A stretch of DNA of 32,353 bases, from assembly GCA_913057975.1 (NCBI GenBank), contig CAJXOQ010000025.1, positions 1 through 32,353 on the forward strand, read 5' to 3'. Source of the stretch: an uncultured Marinobacter sp. Its GTDB lineage: Bacteria; Pseudomonadota; Gammaproteobacteria; Pseudomonadales; Oleiphilaceae. Of this stretch, positions 18,952 through 30,853 are shown piece after piece (position 1 is the stretch's first letter; the number at the start of each line of letters is the position of its first letter). Position numbers and translations under genes: made by a program. The notes under the pieces were generated by a model that was not told where the DNA came from, did no database searches, and saw only the letters and a program-made list of their open reading frames with translations.

Positions 18952-20299
18952 CCCCGGCTCCGGAAGAGACTGGCCGGAGGTGCTATGTACTCCGGTCAGG
19001 CACCTGCCTGATCATTCACACCTTCGCATTGCCCTCAGCGGTGGCATGGACTCCGTTCTGCTTCTTCATGTTGCCACCTGGCTGTACGCCCATAGAGGCC
19101 AGATTTCTGCGGTTCATATCAACCATCAGTTGCAGCCCAACGCCGATCAAACCGAGCGTTTCTGTCGATCGATTTGCCAGCAGCTTGGTGTGCCACTCGA
19201 CAGTCACCGTGTCACCGTCAGCGGTCGCGAATCTTCGGATATTGGCGCTAGCGGCGGCGGTGTTGAGGAAGCCGCCCGGAATGCGCGTTACCAGGTGTTT
19301 GAGGAGGTTCTGGCGCCGGGAGAGTTACTGTTGATGGCCCATCATGGTGATGATCAGGCTGAAACAGTGCTGTTTCGGTTGTTGCGCGGGACTGGCATGG
19401 CGGGGCTGGGTGGTATGCCGGTGACACGCCCTCTGGGTGCTGGTCGGCTGTATCGACCACTGCTTGATTTCAGTCGCGCAGAACTTCACGGATGGGCAGT
19501 TCAGCACGGTATCGAGTGGATGGAAGATCCCAGTAATATCGATGAGCGCTTTGATCGCAACTTTCTCCGTACGTCGATTTTTCCTCTCCTCAAGTCACGC
19601 TGGCCGTCGCTGATCAGTCGTATGGGGCATACTGCCCATTCGTGTCGAGAGGGGGACGAGTTGGCTGCAAAGCTGGCGGAAATCCACTTTAAACAATGTG
19701 CCGGGCCTTCTGGTGAGCTTTGTTTGAGTGCGCTCGGTGCACTGTCTCTGGCGGAGCAGAAAAACCTGCTGCGCTGGTGGGCAAGGTATTTTCGTTATCA
19801 GCCCCCCGCCATTGCAGACTGGCCGCAGGTTCTGGAAGATTTTCTGAGCTCGCCGGCGGACAGGGAGCCGGAGCTTCGGGGAACGGGGTTCGTGATTCGA
19901 CGTTTTCGGGGGTGTCTGTACCTGGTTCCCGAGTTCACGAAATTGCCTGCCGGAAAGCCTGCCCTGGTTCCGGATCAGGCGCTATCGTGGGGTGGATGGC
20001 GATTGACGCTGGCGGCGTCAGGTAAGCCTAAAACACCGGCGCCGGAAATAAGGGTATCTACGAGGGCAGGGGGCGAACGCATCCGCCCAGCCACTGGCGG
20101 CCCGTCGAAATTATTGAAGAACTGGCTTCAGGAAAAAAATGTTCCACCCTGGGAAAGAGCCCGGCTACCGCTGCTTCTTGAGGTGGTGGACGGCCATGAA
20201 GAAGTGGTCGGGGCTGGCGACTTGTGGGTTTCCGGCAAATACTGTGGAGAGGCCCCGGCCAGTGGCTGGCGGATTGTTGTGGAGCGGGAATGTAATTGA
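18935..20299 (+). CDS. tilS: tRNA(Ile)-lysidine synthase TilS
   Basis: This 454-residue enzyme attaches lysine to C34 of the CAU-anticodon tRNA(Ile), so that it reads AUA. The ATP pyrophosphatase P-loop is SGGMDS at residues 35-40. The PP-loop domain continues with [36 protein letters not shown] and [15 protein letters not shown]. The C-terminal TilS domains ([21 protein letters not shown] and [11 protein letters not shown]) bind the tRNA. The protein is slightly longer than E. coli TilS (432). It is essential. The promoter of pyrG probably overlaps its end. Confidence 0.95.
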   Translation: MTPAGNPGSGRDWPEVLCTPVRHLPDHSHLRIALSGGMDSVLLLHVATWLYAHRGQISAVHINHQLQPNADQTERFCRSICQQLGVPLDSHRVTVSGRESSDIGASGGGVEEAARNARYQVFEEVLAPGELLLMAHHGDDQAETVLFRLLRGTGMAGLGGMPVTRPLGAGRLYRPLLDFSRAELHGWAVQHGIEWMEDPSNIDERFDRNFLRTSIFPLLKSRWPSLISRMGHTAHSCREGDELAAKLAEIHFKQCAGPSGELCLSALGALSLAEQKNLLRWWARYFRYQPPAIADWPQVLEDFLSSPADREPELRGTGFVIRRFRGCLYLVPEFTKLPAGKPALVPDQALSWGGWRLTLAASGKPKTPAPEIRVSTRAGGERIRPATGGPSKLLKNWLQEKNVPPWERARLPLLLEVVDGHEEVVGAGDLWVSGKYCGEAPASGWRIVVERECN

Positions 20300-20324
20300 G
20301 AAGGTGGCGCCTTTCTGGTAGTCT
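20296..20324 (+). promoter_or_regulatory. Weak sigma70 promoter candidate for pyrG
   Basis: TTGAGA (20296-20301), overlapping the tilS stop codon, is followed after 17 bases by TAGTCT (20319-20324). Only the -35 box is good. This is the best candidate in the 88-base gap before pyrG. Confidence 0.3.
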
Positions 20325-20339
20325 GGCGTCCCATCTTGA

Positions 20340-22878
<2,539 letters not shown>

Positions 22879-22896
22879 GCGTTCCAGAAGGACTAT

Positions 22897-23014
22897 GGGA
22901 GTGAGCGGGAACGGCCCTACGAAAATGTGCGGAGCCATGGATGGCGGAGCCCAAGCGCACAGGGATGTGCTTGTAGCGTTTTTCGTAGGGCCGTTCCCGC
23001 TCGCTCTTACTCCC
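22897..23014. repeat. Palindromic intergenic element between kdsA and eno
   Basis: Two arms form a perfect 23-base inverted repeat: 22903-22925 (GAGCGGGAACGGCCCTACGA and three more bases) and 22980-23002. A further six-base outer match (GGGAGT 22897-22902, ACTCCC 23009-23014) is offset by six bases in the right arm. The 54-base centre has its own pairings: TGTGCG (22926-22931) with CGCACA (22956-22961), and GCCAT with ATGGC around GG. The RNA would fold into one long stem. It looks like a dispersed REP/MITE-like element, and I recall similar text in other Marinobacter-type genomes. Only one copy is in this window. A 61-codon frame across it is most likely not a gene. Confidence 0.75.
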
Positions 23015-23022
23015 AATTTTGA

Positions 23023-24342
<1,320 letters not shown>

Positions 24343-24394
24343 TCGCCTGTGAAGGATGCCCTGTCGGCGGGATGCTGACAGGTAACCGATCCGG

Positions 24395-24439
24395 AAAGGC
24401 CATCGTGATCCTCAAAATGTGAGGCATGATGGCCTTTTT
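24395..24439 (+). terminator. Rho-independent terminator after eno
   Basis: AAAGGCCATC (24395-24404) pairs perfectly with GATGGCCTTT (24428-24437), with an inner CCTCA/TGAGG pairing and five T residues at the end (24435-24439). It separates eno from the ftsB operon. Confidence 0.88.
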
Positions 24440-24459
24440 GTACAACTGGTTAGCAGAAC

Positions 24460-24489
24460 TTGTTGCTAAACTACACTAAGGTCTATACT
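24460..24489 (+). promoter_or_regulatory. Predicted sigma70 promoter of the ftsB-ispD operon
   Basis: TTGTTG (24460-24465) and TATACT (24484-24489) are separated by 18 bases. They lie just after the eno terminator and about 37 bases before the ftsB ATG, the expected place for the operon promoter. Confidence 0.55.
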
Positions 24490-24525
24490 TACTGTCCGGT
24501 TGATGCATCGTAAACGGAATTCGCA

Positions 24526-24798
24526 ATGAAGTTACTCTGGTCCATCATGATTATTCTTATTCTCCTGCTGCAGGTGCGCCTGTGGGTTGGGGAGGGTAGT
24601 TTTGCCCAGGTATGGGGACTGGAGAACGCCATTGCCGAGCAGCGCGAGGAAAACGCCGAGCTTTCAGCCCGCAATGAGCGTCTCTATGCGGAAGTTCGTA
24701 ACCTCCGCGGCGAGAAAGGTGCGGTTGAAGAACGTGCCCGCATGAACCTGGGGCTGATCCGCAACGATGAAACCTTCTTCCTGGTGGTCGAGCAGTAA
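24526..24798 (+). CDS. ftsB: Cell division protein FtsB
   Basis: This 90-residue single-pass inner-membrane protein has a transmembrane helix at about residues 3-20 (LLWSIMIILILLLQVRLWVG). A periplasmic coiled coil follows at about 30-65 (ENAIAEQREENAELSARNER), then the C-terminal family end ERARMNLGLIRNDETFF. It forms the FtsQLB complex that licenses septal peptidoglycan synthesis. Its position directly before ispD is the same as in E. coli. A 39-base gap separates it from ispD, and the two are likely cotranscribed. Confidence 0.95.
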   Translation: MKLLWSIMIILILLLQVRLWVGEGSFAQVWGLENAIAEQREENAELSARNERLYAEVRNLRGEKGAVEERARMNLGLIRNDETFFLVVEQ

Positions 24799-24837
24799 CC
24801 CAGCCGCAAGCCAGGCCGATCAAAGCTGACCACGTCC

Positions 24838-25536
24838 ATGAGTAAACCCCGCTATTGGTTGATTGTTCCCGCCGCCGGTTCCGGCCAGCGAATGAAGGCA
24901 GACTGCCCGAAGCAGTATCTCAGGCTGGACCATCAGTATATCCTTGATATCACTCTCTCCAGGTTATTGGACAATGCTGATTTTTCCGGTTGTGTGGTGG
25001 CTATTCGTGAGGATGATCCCTGGTGGCCGGATACCATGGCCAGTTCTGACACACGTATCGATACCTGTGCCGGAGGCGCTGAGCGTGCGGATTCGGTATT
25101 GGCTGCACTTGACGCGCTGGCACATCAGGCGGGTGATGACGATTGGGTTCTGGTACATGATGCGGCACGGCCCTGCCTGCATTCCAATGACCTCGAACGA
25201 TTGCTGACCCAGCTACAGGATCACCCTGTGGGTGGCTTGCTGGCGACGCCGGTGGCCGATACGCTCAAGCTTGTGGCAAGTGACAGTAATCAGGTGGAGA
25301 CAACCATCGACCGTCGTCATCTGTGGCGCGCACTGACACCTCAAATGTTCCGTTGTGGCGCCTTGAGGCGGGCTCTGGAGGCTGCCATCGCATCAGGTTA
25401 CCCGGTGACCGATGAATCCTCGGCCATGGAATACGCAGGCAATGTTCCCTGTATCGTGGAGGGTCGACCGGATAATATAAAGATAACGGTGCCCGCTGAT
25501 CTGGCACTGGCCGGTTTTATTCTCGGCCGCCTCTAG
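24838..25536 (+). CDS. ispD: 2-C-methyl-D-erythritol 4-phosphate cytidylyltransferase
   Basis: This 232-residue nucleotidyltransferase joins CTP and methylerythritol phosphate, the third step of the non-mevalonate isoprenoid pathway. The CTP-binding N-terminus is VPAAGSGQRMKADCPKQYL. Further landmarks are WVLVHDAARPC, TIDRRHLWRALTPQMF and VTDESSAMEY. The CTP it needs comes from PyrG. It lies 42 bases before ispF, in the usual ispD-ispF order. Confidence 0.96.
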   Translation: MSKPRYWLIVPAAGSGQRMKADCPKQYLRLDHQYILDITLSRLLDNADFSGCVVAIREDDPWWPDTMASSDTRIDTCAGGAERADSVLAALDALAHQAGDDDWVLVHDAARPCLHSNDLERLLTQLQDHPVGGLLATPVADTLKLVASDSNQVETTIDRRHLWRALTPQMFRCGALRRALEAAIASGYPVTDESSAMEYAGNVPCIVEGRPDNIKITVPADLALAGFILGRL

Positions 25537-25578
25537 CGGCGAACCTGCATCATCACTGATTGAGAAGGAAATGGCACT

Positions 25579-26058
25579 ATGCGAATTGGGCAAGGCTTTG
25601 ATGTCCATGCTTTCTGCGAGGGCGATCAGGTCACTATTGGCGGTGTGACGATTCCGCACACCCATGCCCTCAAGGCCCATTCCGATGGGGACGTGCTTTT
25701 GCACGCCCTTGCAGATGCCCTGTTGGGGGCGGTGGCCCTCGGTGACATCGGCCATCTGTTTCCCGACACCAGTGAGGAGTGGGCGGGCGCGGACAGCCGG
25801 GACCTGCTGCGCCGCGTGATGGAACGTGTTGCCGGTGAAGGGTTTGGTGTCGGTAACGTGGATGCCACCATTATTGCCCAGGCCCCGAAAATGGCGCCCC
25901 ACATTGAGGCCATGCGGTTGACCATTGCCGAGGATCTTGCGATCCCGGCGAGCCGGGTCAGCGTCAAGGCGACCACCACCGAAAAGCTGGGTTTTACCGG
26001 TCGCGGTGAGGGCATTGCATGCCAGGCGGTTTGCCTGCTGGAGCAGGTTTCATCATGA
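25579..26058 (+). CDS. ispF: 2-C-methyl-D-erythritol 2,4-cyclodiphosphate synthase
   Basis: This 159-residue trimeric enzyme forms the cyclodiphosphate intermediate of the non-mevalonate pathway. It starts [12 protein letters not shown], which gives zinc ligands D8 and H10; the third ligand is the His in [19 protein letters not shown]. The motif [14 protein letters not shown] and the C-terminal [19 protein letters not shown] are typical. The length equals that of E. coli (159). AAGGAA upstream is the ribosome binding site. Its stop overlaps the truD start in an ATGA. Confidence 0.97.
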   Translation: MRIGQGFDVHAFCEGDQVTIGGVTIPHTHALKAHSDGDVLLHALADALLGAVALGDIGHLFPDTSEEWAGADSRDLLRRVMERVAGEGFGVGNVDATIIAQAPKMAPHIEAMRLTIAEDLAIPASRVSVKATTTEKLGFTGRGEGIACQAVCLLEQVSS

Positions 26059-27155
26059 CGGATGCTCAGTACGCTTCCAAAGGCTGGCGACTCGACTGGC
26101 CAACCTCCTCAGGCTCTCGGGTGGCTTCGGCGCGTATCAAATCCTTACCTGCCGACTTTTTCGTGGATGAAGATCTGTCTCTGCCGGATGACAGTGGCGG
26201 TGGAGGAGAGCACCTTTGCCTGCGTCTGGAAAAAGTCGGGGACAACACCGACTACGTGGCTCGGCAGCTTGCTAATATTTGCGGCTGTCGGCATTTCGAC
26301 GTGGGTTTTTGCGGGCTGAAGGATCGTCATGCGGTTACGCGTCAGTGGTTTAGCCTTTATCGGCCGGGACAGGAAGACGACGATGCAACGTTCGTCCAGG
26401 CGGTGGAGGAACACTGGCCGGTATTGGCACAGTACCGCCAGGCTCGAAAACTGAGGCGGGGCGATCATCAGGGTAACCGGTTTGAACTGGTGTTAAAGGA
26501 CGTGGTCGGCAACGCATCTGCTATCGATGCGGCTCTGGCCCGGTTGCGGGACCTCGGATGCCCGAATTATTTCGGTTCGCAACGGTTTGGCCATGGCGGT
26601 GCCAACCTGGACAGGGCGCTGATCATGGACCCGACAACACTGAACCGTCGGAGTGGTCGCAATGTCAAAAAACGTGGGCGAGGGCGGTCAACCTCTGGCA
26701 GTCGTGACAGTAAGAACGTATTGTACTTTTCGGCGGCACGTTCGTGGTTATTCAACGAGGTGCTCGCCCATCGTGTTGAGACAGGCACCTGGCTGGAACC
26801 TCTGGAAGGAGAGCCCGGCGCCTGTGAGAATCAGAACCTGATGGTGACAGGTCCTCTCTGGGGCGACGGTGGCACCGAGGCAGTGTCAGTCCAGGGCGAA
26901 ATCGAGCGTTCCGTGGTTGCGGGGCACCCGCAGCTGGCAGCGGTGTTTTCAACCACCCGCATGAAGCCTGAACGTCGGCCACTGAACCTGAAACCGGAAG
27001 CTCTGGAATGGCATTGGGATGGCGATGATCAGTTGCGGCTGTCATTCCGGCTTGCGCCGGGGCAATACGCAACGACGTTGCTGGACGATGTGTTTGATAT
27101 AACGGACGCAACCACGTTTATTGGAGAAAATTGTGCGAATTCTGTTGTCCAATGA
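26055..27155 (+). CDS. truD: tRNA pseudouridine(13) synthase TruD
   Basis: This 366-residue pseudouridine synthase modifies U13 of tRNA(Glu). The start is ATG 26055 ([11 protein letters not shown]), overlapping the ispF stop by four bases. An earlier in-frame start inside ispF lacks family sequence. The catalytic Asp90 lies in [15 protein letters not shown]. Other TruD motifs are [13 protein letters not shown] and [13 protein letters not shown]. It is cotranscribed with surE, whose start lies inside its last codons; truD-surE-pcm is a conserved order. Confidence 0.95.
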   Translation: MTDAQYASKGWRLDWPTSSGSRVASARIKSLPADFFVDEDLSLPDDSGGGGEHLCLRLEKVGDNTDYVARQLANICGCRHFDVGFCGLKDRHAVTRQWFSLYRPGQEDDDATFVQAVEEHWPVLAQYRQARKLRRGDHQGNRFELVLKDVVGNASAIDAALARLRDLGCPNYFGSQRFGHGGANLDRALIMDPTTLNRRSGRNVKKRGRGRSTSGSRDSKNVLYFSAARSWLFNEVLAHRVETGTWLEPLEGEPGACENQNLMVTGPLWGDGGTEAVSVQGEIERSVVAGHPQLAAVFSTTRMKPERRPLNLKPEALEWHWDGDDQLRLSFRLAPGQYATTLLDDVFDITDATTFIGENCANSVVQ

Positions 27156-27897
27156 TGATGGCGTTCACTCGCCTGGTCTTCAGGCCCTACACGACGGGCT
27201 CCAGGGGCTGGGCCATCTTGAGGTCGTGGCGCCGGATCGGGACCATAGTGGTGCCAGCAATGCCTTGACGCTGAGTCGCCCGTTAACGGTGGAAGACCAT
27301 GCCAATGGCTTCCGCTCTGTGGACGGGACCCCGACAGATTGCGTTCACCTCGCGGTTAACGGGCTGTTTGATGAGCCGTTTGATCGCGTGGTCTCGGGCA
27401 TCAATACCCACGCCAACCTTGGCGACGATATCATCTATTCGGGTACGGTAGCGGCTGCCACTGAGGGCAGAAACCTGGGGCTGCCGGCAATTGCGGTATC
27501 GCTGGTGAACGAAGGCCGTTTCCACTACGAAACGGCGGCCAGGGTTGTGCGCGCGTTGCTGGAAAGCGATCAGCCGTTAACCCTTGGTCCTCGGTGCATT
27601 CTCAATGTGAACGTTCCCGATGTGCCATGGGAAGAGATTGCCGGCTTCCGCGTGACCCGGCTTGGCCATCGCGACCGGGCTGAAGGCGCGGTGCCGATGA
27701 CCTGTCCCCGGGGTAAGGCCCGTTACTGGATCGGTGCCGCTGGCAAGGGCAGCGACGCCGGACCGGGGACCGATTTCAACGCGGTGCGCGAGAATTACGT
27801 TTCGATCACTCCCGTCCACGTGGATATGACACGCCATGAGGTACTGTCGCCACTGCGAGAGTGGGTTGAGTTGCTATCAGGACGGGAGGGACGTTAA
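27133..27897 (+). CDS. surE: 5'/3'-nucleotidase SurE
   Basis: This is a 254-residue metal-dependent survival phosphatase acting on nucleoside monophosphates and short polyphosphate. The start is GTG 27133, giving the canonical [16 protein letters not shown] with metal-binding Asp-Asp. GGAG at 27123-27126 lies six bases before it, and a TTG at 27121 is a less likely alternative. Other motifs are APDRDHSGASNALTL, SGINTHANLGDDIIYSGTVAA and VRENYVSITP. It overlaps truD by 23 bases, and its stop shares one base with the pcm start, so expression is coupled along the cluster. Confidence 0.95.
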   Translation: MRILLSNDDGVHSPGLQALHDGLQGLGHLEVVAPDRDHSGASNALTLSRPLTVEDHANGFRSVDGTPTDCVHLAVNGLFDEPFDRVVSGINTHANLGDDIIYSGTVAAATEGRNLGLPAIAVSLVNEGRFHYETAARVVRALLESDQPLTLGPRCILNVNVPDVPWEEIAGFRVTRLGHRDRAEGAVPMTCPRGKARYWIGAAGKGSDAGPGTDFNAVRENYVSITPVHVDMTRHEVLSPLREWVELLSGREGR

Positions 27898-28553
27898 TGG
27901 TGGCAGCGATTGACGGTATTGGAATGACGTCCCGCCGAACCCGAATGCGACTGATACAAAGGCTCAGAGAAGCTGGTATAGCCGATGAGCAGGTGCTGAC
28001 GGCGATATCCGATGTGCCGCGCCACATATTTCTGGATGAAGCGCTGTCCCACAGAGCTTACGAAGACACGGCACTGCCCATTGGCTACAGTCAGACCCTG
28101 TCCCAGCCCTATATTGTCGCGCGAATGACCGAATCCCTGATGCGCCACAAACCCAGGAAGGTGCTGGAGCTGGGAACGGGGTCAGGCTACCAGACCGCGA
28201 TCCTTGCCAGGCTGGTGGATCAGGTTTTCAGCGTTGAGCGCATCAAACCGCTCCAGGACCGGGCCCGCGACCGGCTTCGCCAGCTTGGCTACCGTAACAC
28301 CATGCTCAAGCACGCGGACGGGGGTATGGGTTGGCCGGAACAGGGGCCGTTTGACGGCATCATCGTCACCGCAGCACCCCGTGAGATCCCTCCGGAACTG
28401 AAAGACCAACTGGCGGATGGAGGCGTTATTGTGGCGCCGATCGGCGAGGGCACACAGATGTTGGTGGAAATGGTCCGCCAGGGCGACCGTTTCGAGACCA
28501 GGGATATTGAACCGGTGCGTTTTGTGCCCCTGTTGGGCGGGGTTGTACGGTGA
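27897..28553 (+). CDS. pcm: Protein-L-isoaspartate O-methyltransferase
   Basis: This 218-residue repair enzyme methylates isoaspartyl residues formed by protein ageing. The SAM-binding motif is VLELGTGSGYQTAILARL. Other family segments are ALPIGYSQTLSQPYIVARMTE and FDGIIVTAAPREIPPEL. ATG 27897 begins on the last base of the surE stop codon. The end overlaps the DUF368 start by four bases (GTGA). Its place between surE and nlpD-rpoS fits a stationary-phase repair role. Confidence 0.96.
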   Translation: MVAAIDGIGMTSRRTRMRLIQRLREAGIADEQVLTAISDVPRHIFLDEALSHRAYEDTALPIGYSQTLSQPYIVARMTESLMRHKPRKVLELGTGSGYQTAILARLVDQVFSVERIKPLQDRARDRLRQLGYRNTMLKHADGGMGWPEQGPFDGIIVTAAPREIPPELKDQLADGGVIVAPIGEGTQMLVEMVRQGDRFETRDIEPVRFVPLLGGVVR

Positions 28554-29530
28554 CGGCAGAACGCCCCTCTGAGTCTTCTGCCGACGTGCCTCACTCCCAT
28601 CATCTCTTTGCGGTATTCCTGAGGGGCATGGCCATGGGGGCGGCTGATATCGTACCCGGCGTGTCGGGTGGCACCATTGCATTCATTACCGGCATTTACT
28701 TCCGGTTGCTGGAAGCCATCAATGCCGTTCCACAAGCCTTCTTCCAGCACCTGATCCGTGGGCAGGTGAGGCAGTTCTGGGCGGCTTGTGACGGCACCTT
28801 CCTACTGTGCCTGCTGGCGGGGATCCTGGGCAGTATTGCCACCCTTGCGTCCGTGATCAGTCATGCCCTTGCCACCTATCCGATCCTGATCTGGAGTTTT
28901 TTCTTCGGCCTGATCGTCGCCTCGGTGTGGCACGTCGGCCGTCAGATTCGTCGTTATGAGCTATTGTTGCTGTTGCCATTTTCGGTGGGAACCGTTTTTG
29001 CCTGGTGGGTAACGACTCTGTCCGGCAGCCCGTTGTCGCCCTCAATGCCGGTGTTCTTCGGTGCCGGGGCTCTGGCCATCTGCGCGATGATCCTGCCAGG
29101 AATTTCCGGCAGTTTTATCCTGGTGATTCTGGGTATGTACGTCCCGGTGCTGGACGCCATACGTTCCCTGGATCTGGGCATCCTCGGGATTTTCGCTGTT
29201 GGTTGCCTGGTTGGTTTGCTGTCGGTTGCCCGGCTCATTACCTGGGCGTTCCATCGCTACCATGACCTGGTGCTGGCGTTGTTGACTGGCTTTATGGTGG
29301 GGGCGCTGAACAAGGTCTGGCCCTGGAAAGAGACACTAAGCTGGCGCACCAACAGTGCCGGCCAGCAGGTGCCCCTGAACGAAGCAAGCGTCAGCCCGAT
29401 GGGCTATGCTGAGTTGACCGGTGACGAGTCACAATTACTGCTGGCGATAACCTGTGCGTTCGCCGGTCTGTTGCTGGTTTTGCTGGTGGAATGGGTGGGC
29501 AGGAAAAAACAGCCTGGCGCCGCCCGTTAG
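28550..29530 (+). CDS. DUF368 membrane protein, probable undecaprenyl-phosphate transporter (PopT type)
   Basis: This is a 326-residue polytopic inner-membrane protein with about eight helices. The family signature MGAADIVPGVSGGTIAFITGIY is near the N-terminus, and the related internal repeat AICAMILPGISGSFILVILG is in the second half. DUF368 proteins have been shown in other bacteria to return the lipid carrier undecaprenyl phosphate to the cytoplasmic side, supporting cell-wall and lipopolysaccharide synthesis. The start is GTG 28550, overlapping the pcm stop. Its insertion between pcm and nlpD is unlike E. coli. The family is firm; transport in this organism is inferred. Confidence 0.88.
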   Translation: MTAERPSESSADVPHSHHLFAVFLRGMAMGAADIVPGVSGGTIAFITGIYFRLLEAINAVPQAFFQHLIRGQVRQFWAACDGTFLLCLLAGILGSIATLASVISHALATYPILIWSFFFGLIVASVWHVGRQIRRYELLLLLPFSVGTVFAWWVTTLSGSPLSPSMPVFFGAGALAICAMILPGISGSFILVILGMYVPVLDAIRSLDLGILGIFAVGCLVGLLSVARLITWAFHRYHDLVLALLTGFMVGALNKVWPWKETLSWRTNSAGQQVPLNEASVSPMGYAELTGDESQLLLAITCAFAGLLLVLLVEWVGRKKQPGAAR

Positions 29531-29843
29531 CCTGGTTTTCTGCTCGCTGTTGTGACGGCGTTCACGGGCGTATCGAGACTAAGTGTTACTTTTTGATCCG
29601 TACGGTTGTTTCGGGCAGTAACAAATGCAACAGATGGGTAACTTGGTTTCATGCCCAAAATGTGCAATAAATTAGCAAGTTACTTAAAACACTTTATAAA
29701 CCGCCGAATTTTTTATACGAATTACTAATAACGGGCGTATTTTTATTCTTTTGAGATTAGTGCGTGGGTCCATCATTGCTGCGACGGCAGTCTTCCCGCG
29801 GCTCCCCTCCGGTGCCCCTGCCTCTCCGTGTTCAAAAAAACGG
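29531..29843 (+). promoter_or_regulatory. AT-rich upstream region of nlpD with four GTTAC motifs
   Basis: This gap is markedly AT-rich between about 29580 and 29760, unlike its surroundings. GTTAC or its complement occurs four times in 100 bases: 29585-29589 (plus), 29618-29622 (minus), 29638-29642 (minus) and 29679-29683 (plus). Two of these form a perfect eight-base inverted repeat, GTAACTTG (29638-29645) and CAAGTTAC (29676-29683). Candidate -10 boxes are TTATAA near 29694 and TATACG near 29713; no good -35 box is seen. The frame from TTG 29751 to the nlpD ATG is open, so part of it could be coding if nlpD starts earlier. It is the likely control region for nlpD and, by readthrough, rpoS. 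Confidence 0.45.
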
Positions 29844-30638
29844 ATGCGCCTCTACACCTTTCTGCTTGTGCTTCTTGGCGCCATGCTACTGACTGGCTGC
29901 AACACGCAGGCAATCTACCGTGATGACCTCTACAACCCGCCGGTGTACTGGGGGCGTCATGTTGTCAAATCCGGGGAAACGCTCTACAGCATCGCCTGGC
30001 GGTACGGCCGTGACTACCGGGAACTAGGCAATGCCAATGGTATTAGCCCGCCGTACCACATCAAGGCAGGGCAGGTTCTCAGGCTGGACCTTCGCGGAAA
30101 TGTAACATCCACTGCGCAGACTGGCGGAAGTAGCAAGTCGTCGGTCTCGCGACCGCCAACCCGCACCGCGTCGCGGCAGTCTGCTCCCAAACCGGAGCCA
30201 AAACCGACAATCTCGCGGCGGCCCGATACGTCGTCACCATTAACGGGCCAGAGCCAGACGGTTTCGAATGTCAACTGGCGCTGGCCCCACGTTGGCACCG
30301 TAATTGCAGGATATTCAACATCCGGGAAAGTCAATAAAGGTATTGATATTGCTGGAAAAGCAGGTGATTCTGTAAGGGCGGCGGCAAGTGGTAATGTCGT
30401 TTATGCCGGAAGTGGGTTGCTCGGTTATGGCAACCTGATCATAGTGAACCACAACGAGCACTATTTGAGTGCTTATGCTCACAACCGGAAGATTCTGGTG
30501 CAGGAAGGGGAGGACGTTAAAGCCGGACAGGTCATCGCTGAACTGGGAAACAGCGGCACGGACAGACCCAAGTTGCATTTTGAAATCCGGAAAAATGGCA
30601 ACCCGGTCGACCCCGCCCACTACCTCCCGGACCGATGA
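29844..30638 (+). CDS. nlpD: Amidase activator lipoprotein NlpD
   Basis: This 264-residue outer-membrane lipoprotein has signal MRLYTFLLVLLGAMLLTGC with Cys19. A LysM peptidoglycan-binding domain spans about 39-82 (VVKSGETLYSIAWRYGRDY), followed by a Ser/Pro/Thr-rich linker and a C-terminal LytM/M23 domain from about 160. The zinc ligands are degenerate: the region VNKGIDIAGK lacks the His of HxxxD, and PKLHFEIR has Lys where the HxH motif has its first His. As in E. coli, it should therefore activate a cell-wall amidase (AmiC type) rather than cut peptidoglycan. I chose ATG 29844 for the signal peptide; the ribosome binding site is poor, and TTG 29751 or GTG 29760 would add about 30 residues. 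Confidence 0.9.
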   Translation: MRLYTFLLVLLGAMLLTGCNTQAIYRDDLYNPPVYWGRHVVKSGETLYSIAWRYGRDYRELGNANGISPPYHIKAGQVLRLDLRGNVTSTAQTGGSSKSSVSRPPTRTASRQSAPKPEPKPTISRRPDTSSPLTGQSQTVSNVNWRWPHVGTVIAGYSTSGKVNKGIDIAGKAGDSVRAAASGNVVYAGSGLLGYGNLIIVNHNEHYLSAYAHNRKILVQEGEDVKAGQVIAELGNSGTDRPKLHFEIRKNGNPVDPAHYLPDR

Positions 30639-30853
30639 AACGGATTTGCAGGACAAAGCCTGACGTCCGGCACCGAAAATCAGAGACAACGAAAGACAAT
30701 AGTCGAGACAAACAATAAAAAAACGGCGGTTCCGGCAACCGTCAACAGCTAGCAATAAATGTCCTGAACAAGAACGCGAAGAACGCAGGCGCTCGCAATA
30801 ACAAAAAGACGTGGGCGAATTTCCAGGATCATTGAAAGGCGGGGCAAAGAGTT
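30639..30853 (+). promoter_or_regulatory. rpoS leader region
   Basis: This 215-base gap separates nlpD from rpoS. It is purine-rich, with an A7 run at 30717-30723 followed by a small stem CGGTT (30727-30731) / AACCG (30737-30741). GAAACGGATTTGC at 30637-30649 is one base off a PsrA-like box (GAAAC-N2-GTTTG). In related bacteria the rpoS promoter lies inside nlpD and the leader is a target of small RNAs; neither can be confirmed from this sequence. No terminator is seen, so nlpD transcripts may run into rpoS. Confidence 0.35.

Noticed and set aside
30717..30742. Minus-strand terminator (A7 run followed by a small stem) before rpoS
   Set aside because: The stem is only five pairs and is set back from the run, and no minus-strand gene lies nearby for it to end.
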